Source: GCA-002282575 sp964519885 (GTDB lineage Bacteria > Pseudomonadota > Gammaproteobacteria > Thiomicrospirales > Thiomicrospiraceae). Taken from it: a DNA stretch of 64,000 nt. The stretch is from the NCBI GenBank assembly GCA_964519885.1, contig CAZFLX010000013.1, positions 1 through 64,000 on the forward strand, given 5' to 3'. Shown here in pieces: positions 8,862 to 17,404 of this stretch. Under the pieces are notes generated by a model. It saw only the letters and a program-made list of their open reading frames with translations. It made no database searches and was not told the DNA's origin. Position numbers and translations under genes: made by a program. How positions within the stretch are numbered: position 1 is the stretch's first letter; every line of letters starts with the position of its first letter.

Positions 8862-9385
8862 AACAGATCATCATCGGCTTGAGCGGTAGCCATCATGTGA
8901 CCACCAACAGTCGAGCCAAAAAATTTCATCGAATCGATGATGATAATCACACCTTCATCACTGGAGTGGCTGACACCTTGAATCATGCGATTACTCGAAT
9001 CATCACCGACAGTACCAATCGCATCAATGCCAGCTTCTTGAATATCTCGCACTTCTTTCACTTCATCGACCAACAAACCCAGAGCCTGCCCCTGTTGCTC
9101 AACAATAATGATACGCGATAAGTCGGTGTTATTTGCAGAAGGCAACTTAAAGTACTGGCGTGTATCCAGCACAGATACAATCACGCCGCGAACATTAATC
9201 ACCCCTAATACATCGTGCGGACAACCCGGAACGGGGCGAATTTCACCAACCCTGAGTACCTCGCGCACGTTTTGTACATTCACACCATAGCTTTCGCTAT
9301 CTAGCCGAAACAACACACAACGAACATAACTACCCGAGTACTCTTGATCGTCGCTATTGATAAATGTCATATCTGTATCAATCAT
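8858..9385 (-). CDS. cheW: Chemotaxis coupling protein CheW
   Basis: Bridges receptors to CheA in the signalling array. The 175-aa protein is one CheW domain: VRCVLFRLDSESYGVNVQNVREVLR, CPHDVLGVINVRGVIVSVLD and ALGLLVDEVKEV. A C-terminal extension of about 15 residues ends DDDLF, like the DVDLF end of the receptor at 4 kb. The start is 4 bases after the cheA stop, so it is co-translated with cheA. It is the last gene of the fliA-che transcript and runs tail-to-tail into the plus-strand FlhB-like gene. Confidence 0.95.
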   Translation of the reverse strand: MIDTDMTFINSDDQEYSGSYVRCVLFRLDSESYGVNVQNVREVLRVGEIRPVPGCPHDVLGVINVRGVIVSVLDTRQYFKLPSANNTDLSRIIIVEQQGQALGLLVDEVKEVRDIQEAGIDAIGTVGDDSSNRMIQGVSHSSDEGVIIIIDSMKFFGSTVGGHMMATAQADDDLF

Positions 9386-9389
9386 ATCT

Positions 9390-11396
9390 TCAGAACCTAT
9401 TCATCATGCCAGGAAGATCTAAAATCAAAGCAATGCGTCCATCACCAGTAATGGTGGCACCAGCATAACCCTGCACCCCTTGCAGTTTAGCGCCCAAAGG
9501 CTTAATCACCACCTCTTCTTGTCCACGTACATGGTCGACAATTAATCCCACAACCGAGGTACCAATGTTGACAATCACCACTTTTGCGTGATCTAAAGGC
9601 TCATAACTGGTTGCCGGTGATAACCACTCGCGCATAAAATAGAGCGGAATGCTGCGTGAGCGCAGACGCACCATCATGCGACCATCAATGCGGTTGCTTT
9701 GTGTCGGATCGTAATCAAATATTTCCTGCACCGCTGTTAACGGAATCGCATAATTATAATCACCGACACCGACCATTAAGGTAGGTAAAATAGCTAGGGT
9801 TAAGGGTACACGAATATTGAAAATGGTTCCCTCACCCATCACCGAGTGGATTTCAATACCGCCATTGAGTTTATTGATGGTACTCTTAACCACGTCCATG
9901 CCGACACCACGACCCGAAACATCGGAAATTTCGGTTTTGGTAGAAAAGCCTGGTAACAATACCAATTCAAATGCGGCTTTATCATCCATTTGTGCTGCCG
10001 TCATTTCATCAATCAGCCCCTTTTCAATGGCTTTTTGACGAAGCACATCAGCATCCATACCTTTACCATCATCGGTAATGGTCAGCAAGATATGATCACC
10101 CTCTTGCTGCGCAGACAAAATGAGCTTGCCAACACGTGGCTTACCTTGATTTTCACGCGTTACCGGATCTTCTACACCATGGTCAACCGCATTACGAACC
10201 AAATGTACCAAAGGATCAGCCAGCGCCTCAACTAAGTTTTTATCCAAATCGGTATCTTCGCCTTCCAACTCTAACTCAATCTCTTTGCCCAGTTTTCGCG
10301 CTAAATCTCTAACCACACGTGGAAAACGGCTGAAGACTTTTTTGACCGGCTGCATGCGTGTTTTCATTACCGACGCTTGCAAATCCATGGTGACATGATC
10401 TAAATTGGCAACCACCGCAGAAACTTCTTCGTTCTGCAATAAGGTACGTAAATTCAGCAAGCGGTTACGTACCAATACCAATTCACCAACCAAATTCATG
10501 ATTTCATCGAGACGTTTGGTATCCACACGCACCGTTGATTCAGCCTCTTCACCGCCTTTTGCGACCGAGCCATTTTTCATTGGTGCTTTAGCGGCAGACG
10601 GCGCAGCTGGGGCTGGTTTTTCAACCGGCGCCTCAACAACTGGTTTTTGGGGAGTCGTTTGAATGTTTAAGGGTTGATCCGATATCACGCCAACAGCTTT
10701 TGCAGCTTCAATCGCAGCTTCAATCGCAGCTTCTTCAACAGACTTACCTGATTGCAAGCTGGCCAACATTGCCTCGAACTCTTCATCGGTAATTTCACCA
10801 TCAGGGTCTAAACCGGCAACAAATGGAGAGGATGGCGCTTCAGTGGCTATTTTTTCTTGAGCAGCCATAGACAACATATCTCGTTGATTGAGTAGTGCCT
10901 CAAATTCTTCGTCGGAAATTTCACCGTCCGGATCAACACCCTCTGGCAGCGCCAATTTGATCGCGGGTGCAGCAGCAACCGGTTCTGTTACTTCAACTGC
11001 CAAGGATGAACTGGTCTCGCCTTTAACCGCAGCGTCCAACTCTGCTAATAAACTGGGCTCCGCAGCTTCAAGCTCGCGTTCACCAGCTTGAAGTGCTTGG
11101 ATCATACGACCAATGACATCGTAAGCCTGCAACACCACATCGACATTATTGCCTGAATATTCACGCTCGCCATTACGAATTTTATCGAAAAGATTTTCAG
11201 CTCTATGACACAATTCAACTAATGGCGTCACACCAATAAAACCAGCCCCACCTTTAATGGTGTGAAAACCACGAAAAATAGCGTTCAATAAATCTGCATT
11301 TTGCGGATCACGTTCTAGCTCTACCAGCTGTTCGTTAAGGTTTTCGTAAAGCTCGCCAGCTTCTACCAAAAAGTCTTGTAAAATTTCCTCGTCCAC
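9390..11396 (-). CDS. cheA: Chemotaxis histidine kinase CheA
   Basis: Autophosphorylates and passes phosphate to CheY and CheB. The 668-aa protein has an Hpt domain (phospho-His45 in GFHTIKGGAGF). An acidic, Ala-rich linker spans about residues 120-285, with no recognisable CheY-binding P2 fold. Then come the dimerisation helices (RLDEIMNLVGELVL), the HATPase domain (HLVRNAVDHGVEDP, DDGKGMD, GRGVGMDVV) and a C-terminal CheW-like domain. The linker holds two copies of DPDGEI(S/T)DEEFEA(L/M)L, about residues 155-170 and 195-210. These resemble EF-hand loops lacking the first Asp, though similar acidic DEEFEALL peptides are common in gammaproteobacterial CheA. A separate promoter candidate lies upstream. 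Confidence 0.96.
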   Translation of the reverse strand: MDEEILQDFLVEAGELYENLNEQLVELERDPQNADLLNAIFRGFHTIKGGAGFIGVTPLVELCHRAENLFDKIRNGEREYSGNNVDVVLQAYDVIGRMIQALQAGERELEAAEPSLLAELDAAVKGETSSSLAVEVTEPVAAAPAIKLALPEGVDPDGEISDEEFEALLNQRDMLSMAAQEKIATEAPSSPFVAGLDPDGEITDEEFEAMLASLQSGKSVEEAAIEAAIEAAKAVGVISDQPLNIQTTPQKPVVEAPVEKPAPAAPSAAKAPMKNGSVAKGGEEAESTVRVDTKRLDEIMNLVGELVLVRNRLLNLRTLLQNEEVSAVVANLDHVTMDLQASVMKTRMQPVKKVFSRFPRVVRDLARKLGKEIELELEGEDTDLDKNLVEALADPLVHLVRNAVDHGVEDPVTRENQGKPRVGKLILSAQQEGDHILLTITDDGKGMDADVLRQKAIEKGLIDEMTAAQMDDKAAFELVLLPGFSTKTEISDVSGRGVGMDVVKSTINKLNGGIEIHSVMGEGTIFNIRVPLTLAILPTLMVGVGDYNYAIPLTAVQEIFDYDPTQSNRIDGRMMVRLRSRSIPLYFMREWLSPATSYEPLDHAKVVIVNIGTSVVGLIVDHVRGQEEVVIKPLGAKLQGVQGYAGATITGDGRIALILDLPGMMNRF

Positions 11397-11440
11397 GACG
11401 TGACTCCTGTTGCATGGTCAAGCCGTCATGGCTTGCCTAT

Positions 11441-11469
11441 AGTATAGGGAATGTAATTACTACAAGCAA
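11441..11469 (-). promoter_or_regulatory. Possible sigma-70 promoter upstream of cheA
   Basis: The minus strand reads TTGCTT, a 17-base spacer, then TATACT, within the 85-base cheZ-cheA gap. The -10 sits in the palindrome CCTATA-G-TATAGG (11436-11448). A 6-bp hairpin CAAGCC/GGCTTG (11419-11435) follows downstream, before the cheA start. Given the terminator between cheY and cheZ, an internal promoter here would make sense, but only the -10 is strong. Confidence 0.4.
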
Positions 11470-11481
11470 ACTTCGTACCAA

Positions 11482-11937
11482 TTACAAACCCATTTCGGCA
11501 AGCAAGTCATCAACATCTTGTTGCCCTTTGGCTCGGTCTTGTTTTTCTTGCGCCAAAACGGCTGGACCAAAACCAGCACTAGCAGGCTTATCGGCAGTGG
11601 CAGCATTAAGTTGAGCGTCTCGATCAATTCGTTGCAAATCGACTAATACCTGTTGCAATACTTGACCGGTAATATCTTGGTAGCTTTGTACCATCAACAT
11701 TTCTGTTAATCGATTTTGCACTGTTTCAATGGCTTGGGTCACTTGATGCACAAGCTCTGAATGCGCTTCATGATCAGGCGTTAAGTTAGTTTGCATTTGC
11801 AGTACAATTTTTAGATTATCCAAGGTTGATAAAGAAGCCTCGGTTAACATTAAAGTTTGCTGAACCGCAGCTTCCTTGGTGGATATAACATAATGAATGC
11901 GTTCACTGATTTCATCAATATGCTGGCCTGCTGTCAT
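11482..11937 (-). CDS. cheZ: CheY-P phosphatase CheZ, short form
   Basis: Dephosphorylates CheY-P. The 151-aa protein keeps the active-site helix QSYQDITGQVLQQVL, with the catalytic Gln of the QDxTGQ signature, and the C-terminal CheY-binding peptide QQDVDDLLAEMGL. It is clearly shorter than E. coli CheZ (214 aa); the long helical hairpin and the linker are trimmed. The start at 11937 has GGGAGAG about 6 bases upstream. A longer frame starting at 11973 would translate through a transcription terminator and is rejected. The gene lies between cheY and cheA. Confidence 0.92.
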   Translation of the reverse strand: MTAGQHIDEISERIHYVISTKEAAVQQTLMLTEASLSTLDNLKIVLQMQTNLTPDHEAHSELVHQVTQAIETVQNRLTEMLMVQSYQDITGQVLQQVLVDLQRIDRDAQLNAATADKPASAGFGPAVLAQEKQDRAKGQQDVDDLLAEMGL

Positions 11938-11957
11938 TTTTTCTCTCCCAAGAATAT

Positions 11958-11980
11958 AAAAAAACCCGCTCATAGGCGGG
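11958..11980 (-). terminator. Intrinsic terminator between cheY and cheZ
   Basis: The minus strand reads CCCGC, a 6-base loop, GCGGG, then seven T residues. It lies 17 bases after the cheY stop and about 20 bases before the cheZ start. It probably reduces but does not abolish transcription into cheZ-cheA-cheW, setting CheY higher than the downstream proteins. Confidence 0.75.
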
Positions 11981-11997
11981 CAATTGTGTTTGTTTAA

Positions 11998-12390
11998 CTA
12001 GCCAATACGCTCAAAAATTTTCTGAATTTTTTCATTGAGCGTCGCTGCTGTGAATGGTTTAACAATGTATCCATTAACACCAGCTTCGGCTGCTTCAAAA
12101 ATCTGACTGCGTTTAGCTTCGGCAGTGATGAGCAAAAAAGGCGTGTCTTTAAATCGGGCATCGGCGCGGACTTTTCGCAGAAAATCAATACCCGTCATAT
12201 TCGGCATATTCCAGTCTGAGACAATAAAATCAAATCCGCCCGCTGCTTCAACGGCATCCCATGCCTGCACGCCATCTTCTGCTTCAGTAAAGTTACTGAA
12301 ACCCAATTCTTTTAATAAGTTTTTGACAATGCGACGCATGGTTGAAAAATCATCAACAACTAAAATACGCATATCACGATTGATGGCCAT
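11998..12390 (-). CDS. cheY: Chemotaxis response regulator CheY
   Basis: A single receiver domain that, when phosphorylated by CheA, binds FliM and switches flagellar rotation. The 130-aa protein is near-canonical: ILVVDDFSTMRRIVKNLLKELGF, phospho-Asp in VSDWNMPNMTG, Thr in LITAEAK and Lys in IVKPFTAATL. The ATG at 12390 has AAGAGGAG at the long distance of about 12 bases; MRILVVDD at 12372 is a possible shorter start. fliA lies 28 bases upstream in the same transcript. Confidence 0.97.
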   Translation of the reverse strand: MAINRDMRILVVDDFSTMRRIVKNLLKELGFSNFTEAEDGVQAWDAVEAAGGFDFIVSDWNMPNMTGIDFLRKVRADARFKDTPFLLITAEAKRSQIFEAAEAGVNGYIVKPFTAATLNEKIQKIFERIG

Positions 12391-12418
12391 GGTGGATGAT
12401 TACTCCTCTTAATTTCGA

Positions 12419-13159
12419 CTATTCAGCCCATTCTTTTAAGCGCGAACGGATACGCAACAAAGCTTGACCGTGAATCTGGCAAACGCGCGATTCACTGACA
12501 TTCAACACTTCACCAATCTCTTTCAAATTTAACTCTTCGTCATAATATAAAGACATTACCAATTGTTCACGCTCTGGCAAGCTGGCGATCGCCTCGGCTA
12601 ACTGACCTTGAAATTGAGATTGCATTAACTCTTGCATGGGTTCAGCCATATCCGAAGCATTATTCAAACTCAACTGGTCTTCAGATAACTCATCATGGTC
12701 TGGCATATCGATAGATAATACTTGCGTGGTTACCGAGTCTTGCAAAATTTGATGATATTCCGTCATGGAAACGCCCATTAACTTAGCAACTTCCTCATCT
12801 TTCGCTTCTCGTCCTGTCGTCGCTTCGATTGATCGGATTGCCTCAGACACTTCACGAGACTTACGATGCACCGATCTGGGTGTCCAATCACCTTTACGAA
12901 TTTCATCCAACATAGCACCACGGATACGAATACCTGCGTAGGTTTCAAAACTCGCACCTTGACTAGCATCGTACTTTTGTACGGCTTCAATCAACCCAAT
13001 CATGCCTGATTGCACCAAGTCGTCCACTTGCACACTCGAAGGCAAACGCCCCTTAAGATGATAAGCAATACGCTTGACTAAATCTGTGTGAGCTTCTATT
13101 TGCTCGCTCAGAGAAGTTTGTTGCTTTTGCATACGTGCATAGGCTTTAACGGGCGTCAT
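12419..13159 (-). CDS. fliA: Flagellar sigma-28 factor FliA
   Basis: RNA polymerase sigma factor for late flagellar and chemotaxis genes, 246 aa. Region 2 is seen in HLKGRLPSSVQVDDLVQSGM and FETYAGIRIRGAMLDEIRKGDW, and region 4 in LPEREQLVMSLYYDEELNLKEIG and SESRVCQIHGQALLRI. It starts 3 bases after the flhG stop, so it is translationally linked to flhF-flhG, the usual polar-flagellum order. At least one matching promoter (5279-5305) is in this window. The antagonist flgM is not seen here. Confidence 0.97.
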   Translation of the reverse strand: MTPVKAYARMQKQQTSLSEQIEAHTDLVKRIAYHLKGRLPSSVQVDDLVQSGMIGLIEAVQKYDASQGASFETYAGIRIRGAMLDEIRKGDWTPRSVHRKSREVSEAIRSIEATTGREAKDEEVAKLMGVSMTEYHQILQDSVTTQVLSIDMPDHDELSEDQLSLNNASDMAEPMQELMQSQFQGQLAEAIASLPEREQLVMSLYYDEELNLKEIGEVLNVSESRVCQIHGQALLRIRSRLKEWAE

Positions 13160-13162
13160 AAC

Positions 13163-14017
13163 TTATCGGATACCTGACTGTACTAATCGTTCGACAAAAA
13201 ACTGTAAATAACCACTGGGTCCCATGGGTACAGGCCAACGCATCACTTCACGCGCTAACATGGATAATGCCTTACCCGAAGGACTAAACGGCTTAGATAA
13301 AACAACGGAAGTTTGCTGTTGAATCGCCATACGTAAACTCGGATCAAAAGGTACCGGACCAGCATAACTGACTTGTACATCGAGAAAACGTTCACACACA
13401 TTAGCAATCTTATCAAATAGCGCCATAGCATGGCTAGGAGATTGCGCCATATTAGCCACAATTCGTACTTTTGACACCCCATATTCTCGATTAAGCACCT
13501 TAATCAACGCATAGGCATCGGTAATCGAAGCCGGTTCATCACACACCACCACCAGCACTTCCATTGCCGCACGGCAGAAACTTAACACGCTTTCCGAAAT
13601 ACCAGCCGCAGTATCAATCAATAACACATCAATATCATCAGCCAGTTCAGAAAAAGCCTGAATTAATCCCGCATTCTCGATACTAGAAAGATTTGCCATG
13701 CGCCTGACCCCCGAAGACCCCGGAATAATCTTCATGCCACCAGGCCCTTCAATCATCACTTCTTTAAGCCCGTGCGTACCGTCTAACACATGAGATAAGT
13801 TGTAAGGCGCTCTTAAACCCAATAGCACATCGACGTTAGCCATACTCATGTCGGCATCGAGCAAGCAGACACGTTCGCCCATTTTAGATAAGGCAACCCC
13901 TAAATTTACCGATACACTGGTTTTACCCACACCACCTTTACCACCGGTAATGGCAATGGTTCTAACAGGACGCTGTTGCCCTGTGGATCTTAGCCCTGCC
14001 GCCTGATCTTCAAACAT
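13163..14017 (-). CDS. flhG: Flagellar number regulator, MinD-like ATPase FlhG (FleN)
   Basis: A ParA/MinD-type ATPase that limits flagellar number by stimulating the FlhF GTPase and, in several species, restraining FlrA/FleQ. The 284-aa protein has the FlhF-activating N-terminal motif DQAAGLR at residues 4-10. The deviant Walker A is TGGKGGVGKTSVSVNL, followed by LLDADMSMANVDVLLGL and Walker B-like LLIDTAAGIS. A helical C-terminus may be membrane-targeting. It overlaps flhF by 8 bases. If it acts on FlrA, the absence of the FlrA N-terminal domain matters (see findings). Confidence 0.95.
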   Translation of the reverse strand: MFEDQAAGLRSTGQQRPVRTIAITGGKGGVGKTSVSVNLGVALSKMGERVCLLDADMSMANVDVLLGLRAPYNLSHVLDGTHGLKEVMIEGPGGMKIIPGSSGVRRMANLSSIENAGLIQAFSELADDIDVLLIDTAAGISESVLSFCRAAMEVLVVVCDEPASITDAYALIKVLNREYGVSKVRIVANMAQSPSHAMALFDKIANVCERFLDVQVSYAGPVPFDPSLRMAIQQQTSVVLSKPFSPSGKALSMLAREVMRWPVPMGPSGYLQFFVERLVQSGIR

Positions 14018-15218
14018 CCGTTATCTCCCGACCCAATCCATAGTGAACGCCATCTAAAGCCGTTGCTTCTCGTGAACGTCCCATTGCAATAGCTTGATCA
14101 AGCAAATCCCGTGCCGTAATCGGCATCAAATCTTCTGGCACACGCTGACCGTTAGTACAATAAGCCAAAGCTAACCGATTTTGCGCCAGTAGCGTCACCG
14201 CAGGTCCTAATAAGGTTGCTTCATCTAATTTAGTTAAAATACAACCAATGGGTTTTAACTTACCAAAGGCCAACATAATTTCTTGCATCACACTTAACTG
14301 GGTGGCCGCTGACAGCACCAGTAAAGGTTTAATCTCCCCTGTGCCATCATCTAAACTTTGAGCCAAATAATCATGTAACCGCGCATCACGCTGACTCAAT
14401 CCCGCCGTATCTACCAACACCAAACGTCTTTGTGATAACTTATCTAATAAGCGGAAAAACTCCGTTGGCGTACTAGCCGTATAAAGCGGCACACCAATCA
14501 AATCGGCAAATATTTTTAATTGTTCTTGTGCACCAATTTTATAGGTATCTAAGGTAACCATGGCACACTCAGCCGTACCATAACGCAGGGCGAAGCGCGC
14601 GGCCAATTTAGCAATGGTGGTGGTTTTTCCAACCCCTGTTGGACCGACTAAGGCAATCACCCCACCCTGATCTAGCAATCCATCAGCCATTGCCGGCATA
14701 TTGTGCAATAAACTGGCTTGAATCTGTCGCCAATCTGCCTCAACATCTCCCGACATCACCAACTGCTCTACTAAGGCTTGGCAAAGGTCCCAACCAACAC
14801 CCATAGCAGATAATCGCTTTAACAAAGTCACCTTATCAGGATGCTGTACACTCGTCTGTTGCCAGGCAAAACCGGATAACTGTTGTTCTAATAAAGCACG
14901 CATCTGCTTCAACTCTTGATGCATATTGGCTAAGTCGGGTTGTGATGAGGGTTGTGATGAAGCTTGAGTACGAAAACTACTGTTAGAAGAAGCCGAGCTG
15001 ATTAAGGGTTCTCGCATTTGACTCGCAGCAAATGCCGTGTGAGCATGAGTGCTAGACGTTGATGATGCAGCGACTAAGTCAGCATCGATACCCGCTGTAA
15101 CCTCGACACTGTCATCTAATTGACGTGTCGACATAATGACAGCTTGGTCACCCAACTCTTCCTTCACCATATTCATAGCTTGTCGCATGTTACTGGCGAC
15201 AAAACGCTTAATACGCAT
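14010..15218 (-). CDS. flhF: Flagellar SRP-family GTPase FlhF
   Basis: Marks the cell pole as the site of flagellar assembly. The 402-aa protein has an N-terminal B-like domain starting MRIKRFVASNMRQAMNMVKEE and a Ser/Ala-rich linker near residues 75-110. The NG GTPase domain has the P-loop ALVGPTGVGKTTTIAKLAARF, TLDTYKIGAQEQLKIFADL, VDTAGLSQRD (G3) and ILTKLDEATLLGPAV (G4/G5). It starts 11 bases after the flhA stop and overlaps flhG, giving the typical flhA-flhF-flhG-fliA block. Confidence 0.96.
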   Translation of the reverse strand: MRIKRFVASNMRQAMNMVKEELGDQAVIMSTRQLDDSVEVTAGIDADLVAASSTSSTHAHTAFAASQMREPLISSASSNSSFRTQASSQPSSQPDLANMHQELKQMRALLEQQLSGFAWQQTSVQHPDKVTLLKRLSAMGVGWDLCQALVEQLVMSGDVEADWRQIQASLLHNMPAMADGLLDQGGVIALVGPTGVGKTTTIAKLAARFALRYGTAECAMVTLDTYKIGAQEQLKIFADLIGVPLYTASTPTEFFRLLDKLSQRRLVLVDTAGLSQRDARLHDYLAQSLDDGTGEIKPLLVLSAATQLSVMQEIMLAFGKLKPIGCILTKLDEATLLGPAVTLLAQNRLALAYCTNGQRVPEDLMPITARDLLDQAIAMGRSREATALDGVHYGLGREITDV

Positions 15219-15228
15219 CTAATCCACC

Positions 15229-17307
15229 TTAACCAATCGAAGCGAAAACATTAATTTGTCTACTTTCGGGAATTTCACTATAAGATAACACCACCAAACT
15301 GGGAATTGAATAACGGAATAACCTTGCTAAAGGCGCGCGCACAAACGGATTCACCAATAAAATAGAAGGCTTACCCACCATTTCGCGTTGTTGTACCTGT
15401 TCATTCAAACGCTGACTGACACGTTCGGCTAAACTGGGTTCAATGGCTAACTGGCCTTCTGGCGCTCCTTGCATCGACTTCAGCAATACTTGTTCCAAGT
15501 TAGGATCGAGCGTCATCACCTCGACGACATCACCCACGCCAGGGATATTTTGAAGGATAAACTTACCTAGTGCCGTTCGCACATGCACCGTCAATTGCGC
15601 TAAATCCTTGGTTTGACCAATACGCTCTAACAAAGCTTCCAAAATGGTGCGCATATCCCTTACCGGAATACGCTCGCGTAATAAATTCTGCAGTAACTGA
15701 ACCAACAAAGCTAAAGGCACATCTTTAGTGGCTTCTTCAACCAATTTTTCAGCATTTTGTTTGACACGATTGAGGATTTGTTGCACTTCTTCAAGTCCCA
15801 ACAACTCATCAGCATTGTCTTGCAATATCTGGCTAAGATGGGTAGCGATAACCGTACCTGAATCAACCACCGTATAACCCAGGGTTTGTGCCTGATCACG
15901 ATCTTGCTTACTAATCCACACCGCATCTAGCCCAAAAGTGGGATCTTTAGTGGCAATACCGTTCAATTGACCGTAAACTTGTCCTGAATTAATCGCCAAA
16001 TCTCGGTCATGGTAAACTTCACCCGTTCCCAGTGTTACTCCCATCATGCTAATACGATATTGATTGGGCGACAGCTCCAGGTTATCACGAATATGCACCG
16101 ATGGTATCAAAAAACCCAATTCTTGCGACAATTTACGTCGCACACCCTTAATGCGCTCTAACAATTGCCCATCTTGAGCAGTATCTACCATGGGAATGAG
16201 GCGATACCCAATTTCTAACCCGAGTGTATCCACTTGTTGTACGTCATCCCAGCCCAAATCTGGTGGTTTACCAACCGATTCATCCATGGTTTCAGTTGGC
16301 AAGCTGGCAGCTTGCGCCGACTGCTTCTGTTTATTAACCAAAAACCAAGCCCCTGCACCGGTAATCGCTGCTAGACTTAAAAAAGCCACGTTCGGCATAC
16401 CGGGAATAATGCCCATTAAAAATAACACGCCGGCCGATAAAATAAGGGGTTTGGGGTTGGTTAATAATTGATCGCTCATTTGCTCCGAAATTTCACGATC
16501 ATCGCCCGAACGGGTCACCATTAAGGCAGCTGCGACTGAAAGCAACAATGCCGGAATTTGCGCCACTAAACCATCACCAATGGTTAATAGAGTGTAAATC
16601 TGCACTGACTCACCAAAAGGCAAGCCATGCTGTGCCATACCAATAATGAAGCCGCCAATAATGTTGATGAACAAAATAATGATGCCGGCAATGGCATCAC
16701 CACGCACGAACTTACTCGCACCATCCATTGAACCATAGAATTCGGATTCCGCCGCCACTTCACGACGACGTGTTTGCGCTTGTTCTTGATTAATCAAGCC
16801 TGCATTTAAATCGGCATCAATGGCCATTTGTTTACCGGGCATTGAATCCAAAGCAAAGCGAGCACTAACTTCGGCTACACGACCAGCCCCTTTGGTAACG
16901 ACGACAAAGTTGATAACAATGAGAATGGCGAACACCACCAAACCGACGGCAAAATTACCACCAATAACAAAATCACCAAAGGCCTCAATAACGTGCCCGG
17001 CAGCAGCACCGCCATTGTGTCCTTCCATCAAAATGATACGGGTAGAGGCAATATTTAATGCTAAACGTAATAGCGTAGCCACCAGCAAAATGGTCGGAAA
17101 AACCGCAAAATCTAACGGCTTTTTAGCATAAACCGTGACCATTAAAATCATCAAAGACAGAGCAATATTGAAGGTAAACAACATATCCAGCATTAAAGCG
17201 GGCAATGGCAGAATCATCATCGCGAGAAGCGCAATGACCAACAAAGGTGTCCCTAGCCCTTTGGGCATGGCTGTTTGTAGTTGCTGTGCGAGTTGACGCC
17301 AATCCAT
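15229..17307 (-). CDS. flhA: Flagellar type III export gate protein FlhA
   Basis: A membrane component of the flagellar export gate, with about eight N-terminal helices (residues 10-320). A conserved cytoplasmic loop reads TKGAGRVAEVSARFALDSMPGKQMAIDAD. The C-terminal cytoplasmic chaperone-docking domain includes LIPSVHIRDNLELSPNQY. The ATG at 17307 gives 692 aa, the same length as E. coli FlhA. The frame could open at a TTG at 17331, but a TATAAT about 45 bases upstream would then leave almost no leader. The gene lies after flhB, separated by 97 bases, and leads into flhF. Confidence 0.96.
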   Translation of the reverse strand: MDWRQLAQQLQTAMPKGLGTPLLVIALLAMMILPLPALMLDMLFTFNIALSLMILMVTVYAKKPLDFAVFPTILLVATLLRLALNIASTRIILMEGHNGGAAAGHVIEAFGDFVIGGNFAVGLVVFAILIVINFVVVTKGAGRVAEVSARFALDSMPGKQMAIDADLNAGLINQEQAQTRRREVAAESEFYGSMDGASKFVRGDAIAGIIILFINIIGGFIIGMAQHGLPFGESVQIYTLLTIGDGLVAQIPALLLSVAAALMVTRSGDDREISEQMSDQLLTNPKPLILSAGVLFLMGIIPGMPNVAFLSLAAITGAGAWFLVNKQKQSAQAASLPTETMDESVGKPPDLGWDDVQQVDTLGLEIGYRLIPMVDTAQDGQLLERIKGVRRKLSQELGFLIPSVHIRDNLELSPNQYRISMMGVTLGTGEVYHDRDLAINSGQVYGQLNGIATKDPTFGLDAVWISKQDRDQAQTLGYTVVDSGTVIATHLSQILQDNADELLGLEEVQQILNRVKQNAEKLVEEATKDVPLALLVQLLQNLLRERIPVRDMRTILEALLERIGQTKDLAQLTVHVRTALGKFILQNIPGVGDVVEVMTLDPNLEQVLLKSMQGAPEGQLAIEPSLAERVSQRLNEQVQQREMVGKPSILLVNPFVRAPLARLFRYSIPSLVVLSYSEIPESRQINVFASIG

Positions 17308-17349
17308 TAAGTCTATGCCTAACCAATCCAAGAATTAAAATTGTCTCAC

Positions 17350-17355
17350 ATTATA
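17350..17355 (-). promoter_or_regulatory. Perfect -10 element upstream of flhA
   Basis: TATAAT on the minus strand lies in the AT-rich flhB-flhA gap, placed so that a transcript would start about 35 bases before the flhA ATG. I see no good -35 at 17 bases, and no sigma-54 or sigma-28 match, so this is only a candidate. Confidence 0.3.
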
Positions 17356-17404
17356 GTAGGTTTTATTGCTTATAACATGCGTTGTCGGGGAAGATAACTA
17401 AAAT

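Noticed and set aside
11937..11973. Longer CheZ start adding 12 residues
   Set aside because: The added codons lie on the cheY-cheZ terminator stem and tail, while the shorter ATG has a strong ribosome-binding site.
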